Of a DNA stretch of 64,000 bases, positions 62,081 through 64,000 are shown piece after piece (within the stretch, counting starts at the first letter, position 1; each line of letters begins with the position of its first letter). This DNA comes from Nitrospira sp. BO4 (GTDB taxonomy: Bacteria; Nitrospirota; Nitrospiria; Nitrospirales; Nitrospiraceae), in contig JAMPUU010000017.1 in NCBI GenBank assembly GCA_030144965.1, forward strand, positions 620,001 to 684,000, given 5' to 3'. Below the pieces are notes generated by a model. That model worked only from the letters and a program-made list of their open reading frames with translations. It was not told the DNA's origin and did not search any database. Position numbers and translations under genes: made by a program.

Positions 62081-62426
62081 TCTTTGCTTGAACACATGGT
62101 CCACAGGAGCCAGATGGAAGCCTAGAGCACGCAAGCGAGAGCGATAAGCTGAGACCTGATAGCTATAGTATCCCTACCAGTGCCTAAACCCTTTGTGATA
62201 TCTTTCCTTCTTTTATTCCAGGTATGACACCAAAGAAGCCTTCCAAACCAGGTTCGACTGTCAAAGGCCAATTGCATTGCTCTCGCAGGCCGCCCCTGCA
62301 TCCGAAGTACGAGAATAAGACACGTCTGCCTGATACAAGTTGCATCCCATGGATGCCTGAGCCATCAACCATCTCCAAAACAGGTACGGACGACCAGCCG
62401 CTCAGTTCTAACATCAGCTAAGTGGC
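62081..62426. other. No gene supported, 346 bases
   Basis: Short open frames on both strands (such as 62184-62414 minus and 62224-62421 plus) show no family resemblance and lie among decayed genes. Confidence 0.45.
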
Positions 62427-62520
62427 TCACAGCATCTCCACCAGTGCCTGGATAGTAGTAGGTGCATTGCCCTCTGACCGGTTGTTCACCAGGACATAGG
62501 CCAGTTTTGCAGCCGCCACC
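62427..62520 (-). pseudogene. C-terminal tail of a DUF72-family gene
   Basis: The minus strand reads KLAYVLVNNRSEGNAPTTIQ ALVEML and stops at 62427. YVxVNNxxEGxAPxTIQ is the conserved C-terminus of DUF72 proteins. The rest of the gene is not present next to it. Confidence 0.5.
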
Positions 62521-62629
62521 CTGTGGGACAAACTGACACTATGCAACCTGCTCTCCAGTGAACCAGGGGATAGGCCATTGTGAAATGCCCTAGCTCTTCA
62601 TAGGATATAAATAAGAAATGGAGGGTACC

Positions 62630-63547
62630 ATGAACCGAACCAACATCTGCATAGGGATTTTGGGAATGATGTCTTTGTTCGCAGCACCTGTAACAGGCGA
62701 AGCAGCGGCAACAGACAGCCTCGATACCAAAGCGATCGAGCAAGCCATCGGTAAACCCGGGGAGATGAAGGACGATGTCTATAAGATTTCGCTGCCGCGC
62801 AAAGACTTGTCGGTCTCTCTGAATGGAGTTCAACTGAAACCTGGTTTTGCCCTCGGTAGTTGGCTTGCGTTTAAGCAGGCAGGACATGTCACGGTCGTGG
62901 ATGGGGATCTGGTGTTAACAGAACATGAGGTCGGTGCGGTGTTTAGAAAACTCCGAAAAGAAGGCATTCAAGTGAGTGCGCTTCATAATCATCTCATCGG
63001 CGAGTCACCCAAGCTCATGTTTCTCCATATTGAAGGTAAAGGCGATGCAGGGAAAATGGCAGTCTCTGTGAAGGAGGCTTTAAGTCTTACGAGTACGCCG
63101 ATGGAACCGCAAATTGCCAAAGCGACCGCAACGGCGATGAGCACGGCCAGTGAGGAAGCCGATTTTGACGCCGAGACCATTCAGAAGGAACTCGGCCAGA
63201 CGGGGAAGATCAAAGACGGGGTGTTGCAGATCGCGGTCCCGAGGCCGGAGTCCATCAAACTACATGGGGCGATACTGCCTCCCAGTATGGGCATGGCGAC
63301 CGCACTCAACTTCCAGTCAGCCGGAGAGGGAAAAGTGGCTGCGACGGGCGATTTTGTCATGGTGAGCGAAGATGTGGACGGAGTTACCAAAGCATTGGCT
63401 GATCATGGCATTTTGGTAACGGCCTTACATAACCATCTCGTTCATGGATGGCCGGATTTATACTTCATGCATTTCTGGGCAAACGATACTGCGGAGAAGT
63501 TAGCCCATGGGTTGCGAGCAGGCCTCGATGCGATGAAGAAAGGGTAA
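62630..63547 (+). CDS. Exported protein with two DUF1259 domains
   Basis: Predicted 305 residues with a signal peptide (MNRTNICIGILGMMSLFAAP VTG). Two similar halves (about 30-150 and 175-305) each hold LHNHL followed by a MFLHIEG/FMHFWA-type stretch: SALHNHLIGESPKLMFLHIEG-like and TALHNHLVHGWPDLYFMHFW. This is the DUF1259 (LppY/LpqO) pattern; its function is not settled. ATG at 62630 is chosen as GGAGGG lies 5 bases before; an ATG at 62618 is in frame. Confidence 0.85.
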   Translation: MNRTNICIGILGMMSLFAAPVTGEAAATDSLDTKAIEQAIGKPGEMKDDVYKISLPRKDLSVSLNGVQLKPGFALGSWLAFKQAGHVTVVDGDLVLTEHEVGAVFRKLRKEGIQVSALHNHLIGESPKLMFLHIEGKGDAGKMAVSVKEALSLTSTPMEPQIAKATATAMSTASEEADFDAETIQKELGQTGKIKDGVLQIAVPRPESIKLHGAILPPSMGMATALNFQSAGEGKVAATGDFVMVSEDVDGVTKALADHGILVTALHNHLVHGWPDLYFMHFWANDTAEKLAHGLRAGLDAMKKG

Positions 63548-63638
63548 AAGACTCATAACATTGCCACGAATCTTTGGCACAGTCTTTTGGAACACCAGGA
63601 ATCCATCGCCTGACAAGGCTGGGCAGTGTTGGCAGGGA

Positions 63639-63926
63639 TTACCAATAATAATCGTTGTCGCCTATTTGCATCATTCCACTGGCGACGTTGCCGCTGTCCA
63701 ACGCAGAGCGGGTATGCTCGGGCGTATTGCTACGGTCTGAAAGTCGCGGCCAGCTCACCTTGAGTTTGTACCGTGTATACTGCGTATGGTTCGTCACAGT
63801 GAACTTGTGATAGAGACTCGGTACGGCGGCTTCCGTGATGGTATGGTCAGGAAACTTACTCGTCAGATACAATCGAATGACGGCCAGATTGTCCTTAATG
63901 CGCTTCTGCTCCTCAGGAATTTCCAT
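63639..63926 (-). CDS. Small hypothetical protein
   Basis: Predicted 95 residues, MEIPEEQKRIKDNLAVIRLY LTSKFPDHTITEAAV... with a C-terminal GMMQIGDNDYYW. It has no signal peptide or membrane segment and no family I recognise. Its plain soluble composition and good fit between neighbours make it probably real. It is convergent with the DUF1259 gene. Confidence 0.5.
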   Translation of the reverse strand: MEIPEEQKRIKDNLAVIRLYLTSKFPDHTITEAAVPSLYHKFTVTNHTQYTRYKLKVSWPRLSDRSNTPEHTRSALDSGNVASGMMQIGDNDYYW

Positions 63927-64000
63927 TATAGATAGGATACCTTACTATATGTAAAACTACCCTGACCGTGAGAAGGATGTCAAGATTTGGGTTCGGGTGA

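Noticed and set aside
62184-62414. 76-residue minus-strand frame
   Set aside because: No similarity recognised and it lies in a decayed region with opposite-strand frames of the same quality.
56856-64000. Second copy of the tRNA-Thr 3-prime end (attR)
   Set aside because: No repeat of the T-arm and acceptor sequence was seen to the right, so the far end of the element cannot be placed; it may lie past the window or have been lost.
1-64000. CRISPR arrays, rRNA genes, insertion sequences
   Set aside because: No regular spaced repeats, rRNA sequence or transposase was found anywhere in the window.

Overview
The window looks like a chromosomal segment of a GC-rich Gram-negative bacterium. Gene content (one very large, nearly complete flagellar locus, NtrC-type flagellar regulators, DUF1259 and FemAB-like proteins) suggests a Nitrospira-like member of the Nitrospirota. 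That assignment is inference: no rRNA or marker gene is present to prove it.

Left edge (1-3152): minus-strand operon with overlapping genes for an N-acylated 3-amino sugar nucleotide (acetyltransferase, Gfo/Idh dehydrogenase, DegT aminotransferase), ending in a FemAB/GNAT-like gene cut by the window edge. Positions 3369-8479 hold a divergent cyclic-di-GMP pair (PilZ and HD-GYP proteins), followed by a large hybrid histidine kinase. Both PilZ and HD-GYP genes are preceded by FliA-type promoter motifs. A DUF2130 nuclease-like protein follows at 8530-9816.

Positions 10121-55353 are the flagellar locus, all on the minus strand. In transcription order from the right, it holds: a FleQ-like regulator; TPR protein, FlrB-like kinase and FlrC-like regulator; flgB-flgC-fliE-fliF-fliG-[REC-fliH]-fliI-fliJ-motE; a sugar islet (C-methyltransferase, cytidylyltransferase, PIG-L deacetylase, GT2 glycosyltransferase); fliK-flgD-flgE; fliL-M-N-O-P-Q-R-flhB-flhA-flhF-flhG-fliA; flgF-flgG-flgA-flgH-orf88-flgI-flgJ; flgM-flgN-flgK-flgL; csrA-fliW. 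Sigma-54 motifs (GG-N10-GC) stand before flgB, fliL, flgF and, less perfectly, fliK and the TPR gene. FliA motifs of the form TCAAG-N15-CCGATA stand before flgM, csrA, the PilZ gene and the HD-GYP gene. This gives a readable hierarchy: FleQ-like/FlrBC-like proteins with sigma-54, then basal body and hook, then FliA after FlgM export. Flagellin, cap, stator and chemotaxis genes are not in the window.

Positions 55354-56779 hold two micro-ORFs for single-pass membrane peptides and remnants of genes. At 56780-56855 lies a tRNA-Thr(TGT), the insertion point of a small integrative element (integrase, XRE regulator, excisionase, P-loop ATPase, 56791-60516). Its integrase gene ends inside the tRNA gene. 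Beyond it, 60517-62530 is a gene graveyard with scrambled AmpG-permease pieces and a DUF72 tail. The window ends with a two-domain DUF1259 exported protein and a small hypothetical protein.

The observations most worth following are the receiver-domain/FliH fusion, the shared FliA promoter architecture, the homologous modules inserted in FlgK and FlgL, and the micro-ORFs.
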